Source: Alphaproteobacteria bacterium (GTDB lineage: Bacteria > Pseudomonadota > Alphaproteobacteria > Micropepsales > Micropepsaceae). From it: DNA of 42,206 bases. Positions 18,901 to 28,082 of this stretch are shown piece after piece (positions within the stretch are counted from its first letter, which is position 1; each line of letters starts with the position of its first letter). The stretch is taken from the NCBI GenBank assembly GCA_018969785.1, contig JAGWXR010000003.1:1-42206 (forward strand). The letters run 5' to 3'. Below the pieces are notes generated by a model. The model was not told where the DNA came from. It was given only the letters and a program-made list of their open reading frames with translations, and ran no database searches. The position numbers and the translations under genes were made by a program.

Positions 18901-19368
18901 ATGTCCGGCCGCATCGACACCCGCCTGAAGGAACTTTCGATCACGCTGCCCAAGGCGGTACCACCGGTGGCCAGCTACGTGCCCTACGTGATCACCGGCA
19001 ACCTCGTCTTCATCTCCGGACAGGTCACGATGGGCCCCCAGGGCCTCGAGTATGTCGGCCAGCTCGGCAAGGAATTCACCGTCGAGCAGGGCCAGGCCGC
19101 CGCGCGCCTGTGCGCCCTGAACGTCATTGCCCAGCTGCGCGAAGCCTGCGGCGGCAACCTGGACCGGGTCACGCGCTGCGTGAAGGTCACGGGCTTCGTG
19201 AATGCGGTGCAGGGCTTTGCCCAGCACCCGGAGGTGATCAACGGCGCATCCGACACGCTCGTGCAGGTCTTCGGTGACGCAGGCCGTCATGCCCGCGCCG
19301 CCGTGGGAGCCGGATCCCTGCCGCGCAACGTCGCCGTCGAGGTGGAAGCGATTTTCGAGATCGCGTGA
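18901..19368 (+). CDS. RidA (YjgF/YER057c/UK114) family protein
   Basis: 'YVITGNLVFISGQVTMGPQGLEYVGQLGKEFTVEQGQAAARLCALNVIAQLREACGGNLDRVTRCVKVTGFVN...RAAVGAGSLPRNVAVEVEAIFEIA'. Confidence 0.92.
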   Translation: MSGRIDTRLKELSITLPKAVPPVASYVPYVITGNLVFISGQVTMGPQGLEYVGQLGKEFTVEQGQAAARLCALNVIAQLREACGGNLDRVTRCVKVTGFVNAVQGFAQHPEVINGASDTLVQVFGDAGRHARAAVGAGSLPRNVAVEVEAIFEIA

Positions 19369-19390
19369 CCGCACGCCAGGGGCCGCGCCA

Positions 19391-20554
19391 ATGGCGGGCA
19401 TGAACGTAAAGCTCCACGGCTCCATCGCAGCGATAGGGCCAGAAACCTGGGACAGTCTGGCCTGTCCACCAGGGGCCGCCCTGAACCCTTTCGTGACGCA
19501 CGCGTTCCTGCTGGCCCTCGAGCAGAGCGGATCGGCAACGGCCGGGACCGGGTGGGACCCAGCCCATCTCACGCTCGAACGTGACGGCACCGTGATCGGC
19601 GCTGTGCCGGCCTATGTGAAGACGCACTCCTATGGCGAATACGTCTTCGACCATGGCTGGGCCCAGGCCTTCGAACGGGCTGGAGGCACCTATTACCCCA
19701 AGCTGCAGGTCTCGGTCCCGTTCACGCCGGCAACCGGACCACGCCTGCTGACAGGCAAGGATCCCGCCCACAGGCCCGCACTCGCCGAGGCACTCAGGCA
19801 GATCTGCCAGAGCCTCGAACTGTCGTCCGTCCACGTCACATTCGAACCGGAGGACGAAGCAAGGGCCCTTGGCACAGCGGGCTTCCTGCTGCGCAACGAC
19901 CAGCAGTTTCACTGGACCAATGAAGGCTATGGAACCTTTGAGGATTTCCTCGCCTGCCTGTCATCCATGCGGCGCAAGAACCTCAGGCGCGAGCGTCGCC
20001 AGGCACTGGAGGCAGGCATCGAGGTCGAGCATCTGACGGGAAGCGATCTGCGCGAGGCACACTGGGACGCATTCTTCTCGTTCTACATGGACACAGGCAA
20101 TCGCAAGTGGGGCACCCCCTACCTCACGCGCCAATTCTTCTCCCGTGTCGCGGAAACGATGGCGGACCGGATCCTGCTGGTGATGGCCCGCCGCAACGGC
20201 CGCTACATCGCCGGCGCCCTGAACTTCATCGGCTCCGACACGCTCTACGGCCGCAACTGGGGTGCCATCGAGCACCACCCGTTCCTGCACTTTGAACTCT
20301 GCTATTATCAGGCCATCGATTTCGCCATCGCGCGAAAGCTGCGCACGGTCGAAGCCGGAGCACAGGGCGAACACAAGCTCGCCCGGGGATACATGCCCGT
20401 ACGCACATGGTCGTCCCACTGGATCACCCATCGCGGCCTGAGCGACGCGGTCGAGCGCTACCTCGTTGCAGAGCGTGCGCGCGTCAGCGAGGACATCGAA
20501 ATTCTGAGGGAACACGGCCCCTTCAGGAAGACAAGTCAGCCAGGAGAAAACTGA
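19391..20554 (+). CDS. FemAB-like GNAT-fold protein (DUF482-like)
   Basis: 'PFVTHAFLLALEQSGSATAGTGWDPAHL', 'RRKNLRRERRQALEAGIEVEHLTG', 'FYMDTGNRKWGTPYLTRQFF', 'GAQGEHKLARGYMPVRTWSSHW'. Confidence 0.83.
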   Translation: MAGMNVKLHGSIAAIGPETWDSLACPPGAALNPFVTHAFLLALEQSGSATAGTGWDPAHLTLERDGTVIGAVPAYVKTHSYGEYVFDHGWAQAFERAGGTYYPKLQVSVPFTPATGPRLLTGKDPAHRPALAEALRQICQSLELSSVHVTFEPEDEARALGTAGFLLRNDQQFHWTNEGYGTFEDFLACLSSMRRKNLRRERRQALEAGIEVEHLTGSDLREAHWDAFFSFYMDTGNRKWGTPYLTRQFFSRVAETMADRILLVMARRNGRYIAGALNFIGSDTLYGRNWGAIEHHPFLHFELCYYQAIDFAIARKLRTVEAGAQGEHKLARGYMPVRTWSSHWITHRGLSDAVERYLVAERARVSEDIEILREHGPFRKTSQPGEN

Positions 20555-20970
20555 TGGCCTATGACAGCCAGAACATCTTCGCAAAGATCATCCGGGGCGA
20601 GGCACCCTGCTTCAAGGTGTACGAGGACGAGCATACCCTTGCCTTCATGGACATCATGCCCCAGGCCGAAGGACACACGCTGGTCATTCCCAAGGAGAAT
20701 GCCGAGAATATTTTCGACCTTAGCCCCGAGGGGGCTGCCGCCCTGTTGCAGTCGACGAAAAAGGTCGCAGCCGCGGTGAAGAAGGTGACAGGCGCACCCG
20801 GCGTGATGCTGGCCCAGTTGAACGGGACTGCTGCCGGACAGACGGTGTTCCACATTCATTTCCACATCATACCCCGCAGCGCAGGCATTGACCTCGCCCT
20901 TCACGCACGCGACAAAGCCGACTTCACCAGACTGAAGGCCCTCGCCGAACGCATTGCAGCGGCCATCTGA
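20554..20970 (+). CDS. HIT family protein
   Basis: MAYDSQNIFAKIIRGEAPCFKVYEDEHTLAFMDIMPQAEGHTLVIPK...'TVFHIHFHIIPR' (HxHxH); TGATG overlap with preceding gene. Confidence 0.94.
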   Translation: MAYDSQNIFAKIIRGEAPCFKVYEDEHTLAFMDIMPQAEGHTLVIPKENAENIFDLSPEGAAALLQSTKKVAAAVKKVTGAPGVMLAQLNGTAAGQTVFHIHFHIIPRSAGIDLALHARDKADFTRLKALAERIAAAI

Positions 20971-20986
20971 GCGGGAGATAAAGGCA

Positions 20987-21619
20987 ATGACACGCATCGC
21001 GATCATCGGCGCCAGCAAGGGCTGCGGCCTCGAGACCTTGAAGGCCGCACTCGCACTCGGCTGGAACGTAAGCGCCGTCGCGCGCAATCCCGACCAGGCC
21101 GGCGTGACGCATCCGAACCTGGCCTGGTACAAGGGCGATGCCCGCAACGAGCTTTTGATCGAACAGGCCCTCCAGGGCTGCGACGCAGTCGCCGTAACGC
21201 TGTCCGGTCCCGTCGGCAGCAATAAGCCCGTGACCATCTTTTCCGAAGCCATGCAGACAATCCTGACCGTCATGAACAGGCTCGGCATCAAGCGCCTCGT
21301 CTTCCTCAGCGGCCTCGGTGCCGGTGACACCAAGGGCAAGGGCGGCTTCATTTACAGCCTGTTCCACAGCCTCATGCTGAAGCGGAACTACGAGGACAAG
21401 GAACGCGCGGAGGCCCTCATCATGAAGTCCCACAAGGACTGGACAATCCTGCGGCCCGGCCGCCTGACCAATGGCAAGCGCAAGGGAAATATCAAGGTCA
21501 TCGTGAACCCGGCGGAGGTTCGCGGCGGCAGCATCAGCCGCGCGGACGTGGGACATTACCTGTGTTCATGCATCAGGGACGGACTCAACATGCACCAGTT
21601 GCCCGTATTGATTTACTGA
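20987..21619 (+). CDS. NAD(P)-binding oxidoreductase (atypical SDR / NmrA-like)
   Basis: MTRIAIIGASKGCGLETLKAALALGWNVSAVARNP nucleotide-binding fold; 'IKRLVFLSGLGAGDTKG'; 'WTILRPGRLTNG'. Confidence 0.82.
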   Translation: MTRIAIIGASKGCGLETLKAALALGWNVSAVARNPDQAGVTHPNLAWYKGDARNELLIEQALQGCDAVAVTLSGPVGSNKPVTIFSEAMQTILTVMNRLGIKRLVFLSGLGAGDTKGKGGFIYSLFHSLMLKRNYEDKERAEALIMKSHKDWTILRPGRLTNGKRKGNIKVIVNPAEVRGGSISRADVGHYLCSCIRDGLNMHQLPVLIY

Positions 21620-21628
21620 CCCGAAGGA

Positions 21629-22273
21629 TCAGTCGAACAGGACGACCGCAAGACGGGTCTTGCCGCCGGCCTCGGGCGTGTACATGACAAGGAACTTGCG
21701 CGTGACCTCGCAGGCCGTGGCCGACCAGATCTCTTCCCACGGCTGACCGGGACGTCGCACCTTCCGCACAGATGTGTCAGCGAGGAAGGCAGGATCCTGG
21801 CAACCGGCCCGCATGGCAATCCCGTTGGCTTCGCGAAACACGAGCTGCATCGCCTGCTGCTGAAGGCGCGGCCCGGCAACCGAGCGCCCGGGAACGCCGG
21901 CGCGCAGCTCCGCCGGTTGGGCGCCGCGCGGATAGACGAATACGTTGTGCACGCGGTCTGACCAGCAGCCGCGCCCCAGGATCACGAAGCGCCAGACGCC
22001 GGGCTGCGCCGGATCGACGCGGACCGACAGGTCACCCTCATCGACATGGTCCGCCCCCGAGAACTCGAAAATCCGCTTCATGCCGCACGGCGGCGCAATC
22101 AATCGGTCGAGATTGATCAGTACCACCGCAATGCGGTTGGCCATCTGTGGCGTCGTCTCACCGCGCGCCAGCAACTGCGGAAAATTGCCACGGATGCTCA
22201 CATTCTCATCGCTGGCCCGGACCGGACCAGCCGCAATGAAAAGGACAAGCAGCGCCGCGAGGATCCGCATCAT
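21629..22273 (-). CDS. Exported protein of unknown function
   Basis: [23 protein letters not shown] signal peptide; four Cys in the mature part; ATGA overlap with clpA stop. Confidence 0.75.
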   Translation of the reverse strand: MMRILAALLVLFIAAGPVRASDENVSIRGNFPQLLARGETTPQMANRIAVVLINLDRLIAPPCGMKRIFEFSGADHVDEGDLSVRVDPAQPGVWRFVILGRGCWSDRVHNVFVYPRGAQPAELRAGVPGRSVAGPRLQQQAMQLVFREANGIAMRAGCQDPAFLADTSVRKVRRPGQPWEEIWSATACEVTRKFLVMYTPEAGGKTRLAVVLFD

Positions 22274-24624
22274 CTGACGAGCGCGGGCTCCTTTGACCCG
22301 GATCCCTCGCTGCCATCGGCATCGCTGTCCGAGACGTCCACGCCAGCCGGCGGGAGGGGTGCCTCGATGATCTCGAACGCAAGCCCGCTGGCATCCGGCT
22401 TCAGCATCACCTTGACAGTGCCGCCGCGCAAGAGCCTGCCGAACAGGATCTCGTCGGCGAGGGGCTTCTTGATCGATTCCTGGATCAGACGAGCCAGCGG
22501 ACGTGCGCCGAAGGCCTCGTCATAGCCACGCTCTGCAAGCCAACGCGTCGCGTCAGGCGTCAGCTCGAACGTGACATTGCGGTCGCCGAGTTGCGCCTCG
22601 AGCTGCATGACGAACTTCTCGACCACGCGCTCCACGACCTCGGCCCCGAGCGCCCGGAAAGGCACCACCGCATCAAGGCGGTTGCGGAATTCGGGCGTGA
22701 ACAGCTTCTTGATCGCCTCGCTGTCCTCGCCCTCGCGCTTGCCGCGACCAAAGCCGATGGACTCCTTCGCGGCATCGGCCGCGCCCGCATTCGTCGTCAT
22801 GATCAGCACAACGTTGCGGAAGTCGACCTTCTTGCCGTTGTGGTCAGTCAGCTTGCCGTGGTCCATGACCTGCAGGAGGACGTTGAAAAGGTCGGGATGG
22901 GCCTTCTCGATCTCGTCGAGCAGAAGCACGCAATGCGGATGCTGGTCCACGCCATCGGTCAGCAATCCGCCCTGGTCATAGCCCACATACCCCGGAGGAG
23001 CACCGATCAGTCGGCTGACCGAGTGGCGCTCCATGTATTCCGACATGTCGAAGCGCAGCAACTCGACGCCGAGGATCTTGGACAGCTGCCGTGCGACCTC
23101 GGTCTTGCCGACACCCGTTGGGCCCGAGAAAAGATAGCAGCCGATCGGCTTCTCCGGATCACGCAAGCCCGCGCGCGCCATCTTGATCGCCGCCGAGAGC
23201 GCCTTGATCGCGTCATTCTGGCCGAACACGACATGTCCGAGGTTCATCTCGAGGTCGCGCAGCGACTCCGCGTCATTCTTCGACACGGTCTTCGGAGGAA
23301 TGCGCGCCATCTTCGAGATCACGTCCTCGATCTCCGGCACGTCGATCACCTTTTTGCGCTTGCCCTCGGGCAAGAGCATCTGCGAGGCCCCCGTCTCGTC
23401 GATCACGTCGATCGCCTTGTCGGGCAGCTTGCGGTCATTGATGTACTTCGCCGCCAGCTCGACGGCCGCCTTCACCGCCTCGTTCGTGTACTTGACCTTG
23501 TGATACTCCTCGAAATAGGGCTTCAGCCCCTTGAGGATCTTCACCGCGTCGGCAACCGAGGGCTCTGCCACGTCGATCTTCTGGAACCGGCGCGCCAGCG
23601 CGCGGTCCTTCTCGAAGTGCTGGCGGAATTCCTTGTACGTCGTCGAACCGACGCAGCGCAGGCTGCCCGACTGCAGGGCCGGCTTGAGCAGGTTGGACGC
23701 ATCCATCGCACCGCCGCTCGTCGCGCCCGCACCGATCACGGTATGGATCTCGTCGATGAACAGGATGGCACCCTTGAACTGCTCCAGTTCCCTGAGCACG
23801 TTCTTCAGCCGCTCTTCGAAATCGCCACGATAGCGTGTACCCGCGATCAGAGACCCCATGTCGAGGGCAAAGATCGTGCAGTCACGCAGCACCTCGGGCA
23901 CCTCGTTGTTGATGATCTTGCGTGCAAGCCCTTCGGCGATCGCCGTCTTGCCGACCCCGGGATCACCGACGAGCAGCGGGTTGTTCTTCTGGCGGCGGCA
24001 CAGGATCTGGATCGTTCGCTCGACCTCGGCTTCCCGGCCGATCAGCGGATCGATCTTGCCGGTCCGCGCCTTTGCATTGAGATTGACGCAGTAAGCCTCG
24101 AGGGCCTCGGTACCCTGCTTGACGGGCTTCTCGCCCTCTTCTTCCTCGTCAGCGCCCCTGACAGGACGGGACTCGCCGGAACCCGGACGCTTCGCAATCC
24201 CGTGGCTGATGTAGCTCACGATGTCATAGCGGTTGACGTTGTGCTCGCCGAGGAAAAACACCGCATGGCTCTCCCGCTCCGCGAAAAGCGCAACGAGTAT
24301 GTTGGCACCGGTGACCTCCTCGCGCCCCGAGGACTGCACGTGGATGACGGCACGCTGCACGACTCGCTGGAAACCGGCCGTGGGCTTGGCATCCTCGCCA
24401 TCATCGACAACAAGGTTGGAGAATTCCGTATCGATCAGGTTCGTCACGCTCCGGCGCAGGACGTCGATGTCGACATTGCAGGCCCGCAGCACCGCGACGG
24501 CATCCTGGTCATCCAGCAGCGACAGGAGCAGGTGCTCGAGTGTGGCGTATTCGTGGTCTCGCTCGTTGGCGAGCGCCATCGCCCGATGAAGGGTGGCCTG
24601 CAGGGACTTCGAAAAACTCGCCAC
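22270..24624 (-). CDS. clpA: ATP-dependent Clp protease ATP-binding subunit ClpA
   Basis: 784 aa; '[15 protein letters not shown]' and '[15 protein letters not shown]' Walker A motifs; ClpN domain; GTG start. Confidence 0.97.
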   Translation of the reverse strand: MASFSKSLQATLHRAMALANERDHEYATLEHLLLSLLDDQDAVAVLRACNVDIDVLRRSVTNLIDTEFSNLVVDDGEDAKPTAGFQRVVQRAVIHVQSSGREEVTGANILVALFAERESHAVFFLGEHNVNRYDIVSYISHGIAKRPGSGESRPVRGADEEEEGEKPVKQGTEALEAYCVNLNAKARTGKIDPLIGREAEVERTIQILCRRQKNNPLLVGDPGVGKTAIAEGLARKIINNEVPEVLRDCTIFALDMGSLIAGTRYRGDFEERLKNVLRELEQFKGAILFIDEIHTVIGAGATSGGAMDASNLLKPALQSGSLRCVGSTTYKEFRQHFEKDRALARRFQKIDVAEPSVADAVKILKGLKPYFEEYHKVKYTNEAVKAAVELAAKYINDRKLPDKAIDVIDETGASQMLLPEGKRKKVIDVPEIEDVISKMARIPPKTVSKNDAESLRDLEMNLGHVVFGQNDAIKALSAAIKMARAGLRDPEKPIGCYLFSGPTGVGKTEVARQLSKILGVELLRFDMSEYMERHSVSRLIGAPPGYVGYDQGGLLTDGVDQHPHCVLLLDEIEKAHPDLFNVLLQVMDHGKLTDHNGKKVDFRNVVLIMTTNAGAADAAKESIGFGRGKREGEDSEAIKKLFTPEFRNRLDAVVPFRALGAEVVERVVEKFVMQLEAQLGDRNVTFELTPDATRWLAERGYDEAFGARPLARLIQESIKKPLADEILFGRLLRGGTVKVMLKPDASGLAFEIIEAPLPPAGVDVSDSDADGSEGSGSKEPALVR

Positions 24625-24689
24625 GTCCGTCGCCTTTCTTCAAATGGTCCGGTCCGGCACTGCCCCTCCTGCCCGACCAGCCTACAATA

Positions 24690-25019
24690 TCACTCTTTTT
24701 CCAGCGTGCACTGCAGTGGATGCTGGTGGCGCTGCGCAAACGCGATCACTTGTGCAACCTTGGTTTCCGCAACCTCGTAAGTATAAACGCCGCAGATCCC
24801 CACCCCCTGGCGGTGCACCTGCATCATGATCACCTCGGCATCCTCCCGTCCCTTGTTGAAGAAGCGCTCAAGCACATGCACCACGAATTCCATGGGCGTG
24901 TAGTCGTCATTGAGCATCAGAACCTTGTAAAGGCTCGGCTTCTTCGTCTTCGGGCGGGGCTTGGTGACCAACCCTGTCGAGGGGCCCCGGCCATCCCCTT
25001 CACCATTCTGCTGTGTCAT
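24690..25019 (-). CDS. clpS: ClpS adaptor protein
   Basis: '[60 protein letters not shown]'. Confidence 0.97.
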   Translation of the reverse strand: MTQQNGEGDGRGPSTGLVTKPRPKTKKPSLYKVLMLNDDYTPMEFVVHVLERFFNKGREDAEVIMMQVHRQGVGICGVYTYEVAETKVAQVIAFAQRHQHPLQCTLEKE

Positions 25020-25131
25020 GCGGGCACTGCCGATCCTTGGAAACTCCGGGCAAGAGTTTATAAGATATGTCATCACCGGGAAATTGAAAGGTCACGATCT
25101 TGCCCGCGAAATACGGCCAACTTATGGAAAA

Positions 25132-25551
25132 CTAACGCGAAACCGGTTCGGCGAAGGCTCGCAGTTCCTCGATCCAGCCGAGGACGCGCTTGCGGTTCAC
25201 GCCAAGGTCCGAGTGGCCGTAGACCGACCGGGAATAGACCGCGAGCGTGGACTTTTCTCCCCCGGCCTCGACAAACCTGGCAGCAATGAGGTCTGGAAAA
25301 CGCAACAACGCCGAACGCGCCACCAGGTTGTCATAGAGGCCGACATCATCCGACAGCACATGGCTCACCCGGGGTGTCGCAAGGGCGACCCTCAGGAATG
25401 CCTGCCGGAGCCGGGCGGCCGGGAGGGCATAGATGGACGCCTTCCGGTCAACCGGGGCCGCGGCGCAAAGTCCATCGGGCGCCAGCAGGAACGTATTGGG
25501 GCTGCGCGGCCGGACAAGGGTGGCAAAGTCGATGCGCGAAAGCGGATCCAT
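25132..25551 (-). CDS. DUF1499-like protein
   Basis: 139 aa; C-terminal 'LAVYSRSVYGHSDLGVNRKRVLGWIEELRA' resembles the DUF1499 signature. Confidence 0.65.
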   Translation of the reverse strand: MDPLSRIDFATLVRPRSPNTFLLAPDGLCAAAPVDRKASIYALPAARLRQAFLRVALATPRVSHVLSDDVGLYDNLVARSALLRFPDLIAARFVEAGGEKSTLAVYSRSVYGHSDLGVNRKRVLGWIEELRAFAEPVSR

Positions 25552-25589
25552 GTGAACGGCCCCTGTGGTCCTGGAAAAGCCTGCCGAAA

Positions 25590-25622
25590 CAAAAAGGCCT
25601 GCCGACTCTAGCCGGCAGGCCT
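25590..25622 (-). terminator. Rho-independent terminator downstream of the phasin gene
   Basis: AGGCCTGCCG (25595-25604)...CGGCAGGCCT (25613-25622), perfect 10-bp arms; AAAAA at 25590-25594 gives a U tract on the minus-strand transcript. Confidence 0.85.
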
Positions 25623-25647
25623 CTCACATGCACGTGTAACCGCAGGC

Positions 25648-26043
25648 CTATTCGGCCGCGCGGGCCGTCGGCGCCTTGAATTCCTGCATCTTCTCGGTCA
25701 TTTCCGAGAAACGTGCGGTGAAGGGCTCGGCCGCCTGCTTGGCTGCGTCAAGCCAGAGGTCATTCAGCTTCGTCGCCTGCGCAACATAGGCATCAAGCGC
25801 CGACTTCGCGAAATCAGTCTGCAGTTCCCAGGCCTCATGGATGCTCTTGGCGCCCGAAACGGCCTTGAACGCCGCCACGCCGTCTTCCAATTGCTGCTTG
25901 GAGAAATTGAACATCTCGCCATTCACGCGCTCGAACGTCTTGGCGAAGACGGTGGCGGCCTGCACATAGGCCTCGAGGCCACCCTTGCCGAACGACGAAA
26001 ACTGCTCGAAACCCTTCGTCATGCCATCAAATCCGTTTTTCAT
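25648..26043 (-). CDS. Phasin family protein
   Basis: MKNGFDGMTKGFEQFSSFGKGGLEAYVQAATVFAKTFERVNGEMFNFSKQQLEDGVAAFKAVSGAKSIHEAWELQTDFAKSALDAYVAQATKLNDLWLDAAKQAAEP. Confidence 0.92.
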   Translation of the reverse strand: MKNGFDGMTKGFEQFSSFGKGGLEAYVQAATVFAKTFERVNGEMFNFSKQQLEDGVAAFKAVSGAKSIHEAWELQTDFAKSALDAYVAQATKLNDLWLDAAKQAAEPFTARFSEMTEKMQEFKAPTARAAE

Positions 26044-26169
26044 AGTCTCGCTCCCGAAATTGGTGCGCCAGCGACTGCCCAGGCCTTGAAAACGCTGAAT
26101 CTGGCCAAGACTGCCGGCTCGTTCATCCGACTGCTGCAGCCTGGACGGCGGCACTCGGCAACGCCTCTA

Positions 26170-26240
26170 TGCTGCACTGCAACATGCAACTTTTAGACCC
26201 TGCACCTCATGCTGTCAAGAAAATTTTGTGCACTGCACAA
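26170..26240. promoter_or_regulatory. Putative PhaR-type operator region (two TGCACTGCA palindromes)
   Basis: TGCTGCACTGCAACA (26170-26184) and perfect palindrome TTGTGCA-C-TGCACAA (26226-26240), core centres 56 bp apart, 5' of the phasin gene. Confidence 0.5.
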
Positions 26241-26516
26241 TAGGAAAGAATGCCTCAAAACCGGACAATCTTTACCATCTGGCAACGCGCTGCGTGAACC
26301 ATGGGGACCGCATGACAAGACCGGGGCCGAACAGGCCGACCCGGGACAACCCCGGACAATCCGGCACATGGCATGATGTTAACCCTTCCCAATCCGACAA
26401 AATGTGACAGACTGATCGCAGCGACGTCGATGAGGGGGTCGACGCGGCAGGTGGCCTGTTTCTTGCTGCCTTCGGACCGGTTTGGCTTGCCTGAGCGAAG
26501 GGATTTGTGACGCATC

Positions 26517-27923
26517 ATGACAGCGCGCGTACGGCCACTTCATCTGCTTGTGACATTCCTGACCCTGCTTGCGCTGGTTGTGGCAACCGCTTCCACGGCG
26601 GACGCCGCGAGGAAAAAGAAGAAGAGCCGCTCGGCACCCCGCCCCCCCGCAGTCTATGTCGAAAAATACGCAGCCATCGTCGTCGACGGCCAGACGGGCC
26701 GCGTGCTTCACGAGGAAATGGCCCAGGAAAAGCGCTATCCGGCGTCTCTGACAAAGATGATGACGCTCTACCTGCTGTTCGAGCAGGTCAATGCCGGCAA
26801 GGCATCGCTTTCCACCCCGATGACGGCTTCCGCCTATGCCTGCTCGCAGGACCCCACGAAGCTCGGCCTCGAACCCGGTGACACGCTGTCCGTCGAAGAC
26901 GCGATCAAGGCACTCATCGTGCGCTCGGCCAACGATGTGGCCGTCGTGGTTGCCGAGCATATCGCAGGATCCGAGTACCGCTTCGCACAGCTGATGAATG
27001 CCAAGGCAAAAGCCCTCGGCATGACGAACACCAATTTCGTGAATGCCTCCGGCCTGCCGGATGAAAACCAGCGCTCGACAGCCTTCGACCTCATGCTGCT
27101 GAGCCGTCATCTCGCGGACGACTACAGCGAATATTTCCCCTATTTCCGGCTCCAGAGCTTCACGTGGGCAGGCCGCAGCTACGAGGGCCACAACAATCTC
27201 CTTAAGTTCTTCGACGGCGCCGATGGCCTGAAGACGGGCTACACCCGCATGTCGGGCTTCAACCTGGCAAGTTCCGCGACACGCAAGGACAAGCGCCTGA
27301 TTTCCGTCGTCATGGGGGGCCGCACGGCACGCGAACGCGACAGCAAGACGGCCCAGCTCCTCGAAGCCGAATTTGCGAAACTCGGCCTCGGACAGCCTGC
27401 GCCGGTCCTCATGGCCATGTCACCTCTTGTGCTAGACGAAGACGAGGCAGCCGCCGCGGCGGGCAGCGATCCCGCGAGTGAGACACGCCCCACGGACACG
27501 CCCTCTGCAGCAACAACACCCGCACCCGCCGCCCCGGTCATGGCTGGCATGCTGCCCTCGTCGGAGCCGCGCGAGACCGGTCAGGGCGATTCCGAAGAAC
27601 CTGCCCGCGCGACACCACCCGCGGAAGCCGGCCTCTGGGGCATCCAGGTAGGCGCGCATTCGTCAAAGGATAATGCTGAAACCCAGCTTGGCCAGGTGCG
27701 CAAGCAGATGCGCGACCTTCTCGGCAACGCGCGCGATGCCATCGTGCCCCTCAGCATCCAGGGCAACACGCTCTATCGCGTGCGCTTCGGTGCCTTCACG
27801 CCGCGCAAGGCCGAGCGCCTGTGCGACCAGATGCAGGGCCGCGGCGTCAGCTGCCTCGTCGTGACAGAAGGCGGCTGGAACCAGTCCGGCGCCGCCGCAA
27901 GCCGCCCGATCGCTGTGCGCTGA
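26517..27923 (+). CDS. D-alanyl-D-alanine carboxypeptidase (S11) with C-terminal SPOR domain
   Basis: 'RYPASLTKMMTLYLLF' (SxxK), 'VRSANDVAVVVAEH' (SxN), 'GLKTGYTRMSGFN' (KTG); C-terminal 'WGIQVGAHSSKDNAETQLGQ...TLYRVRFGAFTPRKAERLCDQMQGRGVSCLVV'. Confidence 0.93.
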   Translation: MTARVRPLHLLVTFLTLLALVVATASTADAARKKKKSRSAPRPPAVYVEKYAAIVVDGQTGRVLHEEMAQEKRYPASLTKMMTLYLLFEQVNAGKASLSTPMTASAYACSQDPTKLGLEPGDTLSVEDAIKALIVRSANDVAVVVAEHIAGSEYRFAQLMNAKAKALGMTNTNFVNASGLPDENQRSTAFDLMLLSRHLADDYSEYFPYFRLQSFTWAGRSYEGHNNLLKFFDGADGLKTGYTRMSGFNLASSATRKDKRLISVVMGGRTARERDSKTAQLLEAEFAKLGLGQPAPVLMAMSPLVLDEDEAAAAAGSDPASETRPTDTPSAATTPAPAAPVMAGMLPSSEPRETGQGDSEEPARATPPAEAGLWGIQVGAHSSKDNAETQLGQVRKQMRDLLGNARDAIVPLSIQGNTLYRVRFGAFTPRKAERLCDQMQGRGVSCLVVTEGGWNQSGAAASRPIAVR

Positions 27924-27977
27924 GAAAATTCGCGCAGGACCAGCGCACGCGCATCACGTGCACTTGCCGCGCGTGAA

Positions 27978-27991
27978 TTGATCCCGATCAA
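27978..27991. promoter_or_regulatory. Putative FNR/FixK box TTGATCCCGATCAA (exact consensus)
   Basis: Perfect TTGAT-N4-ATCAA; TATTGT at 28013-28018 lies about 31 bp (centre to centre) downstream, consistent with a class II FNR-type promoter. Confidence 0.75.
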
Positions 27992-28082
27992 TCGACGACA
28001 CCAAACCCCGGCTATTGTGCAGGAGAAAGCGAACCGCTGCCGTTCGGCGGCGACCGCACCGCACCAAGCGAGGCAAACCACC

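Noticed and set aside
18784-19590. N-terminal extension of the listed agmatine deiminase ORF (625 aa)
   Set aside because: The extra 269 aa are antisense to ridA and to the start of the FemAB-like gene. The canonical AguA start is the ATG at 18783.
22591-24780. 729-aa plus-strand ORF antisense to clpA
   Set aside because: Shadow ORF of a highly conserved ClpA; no motif, and composition typical of reverse-complement translation.
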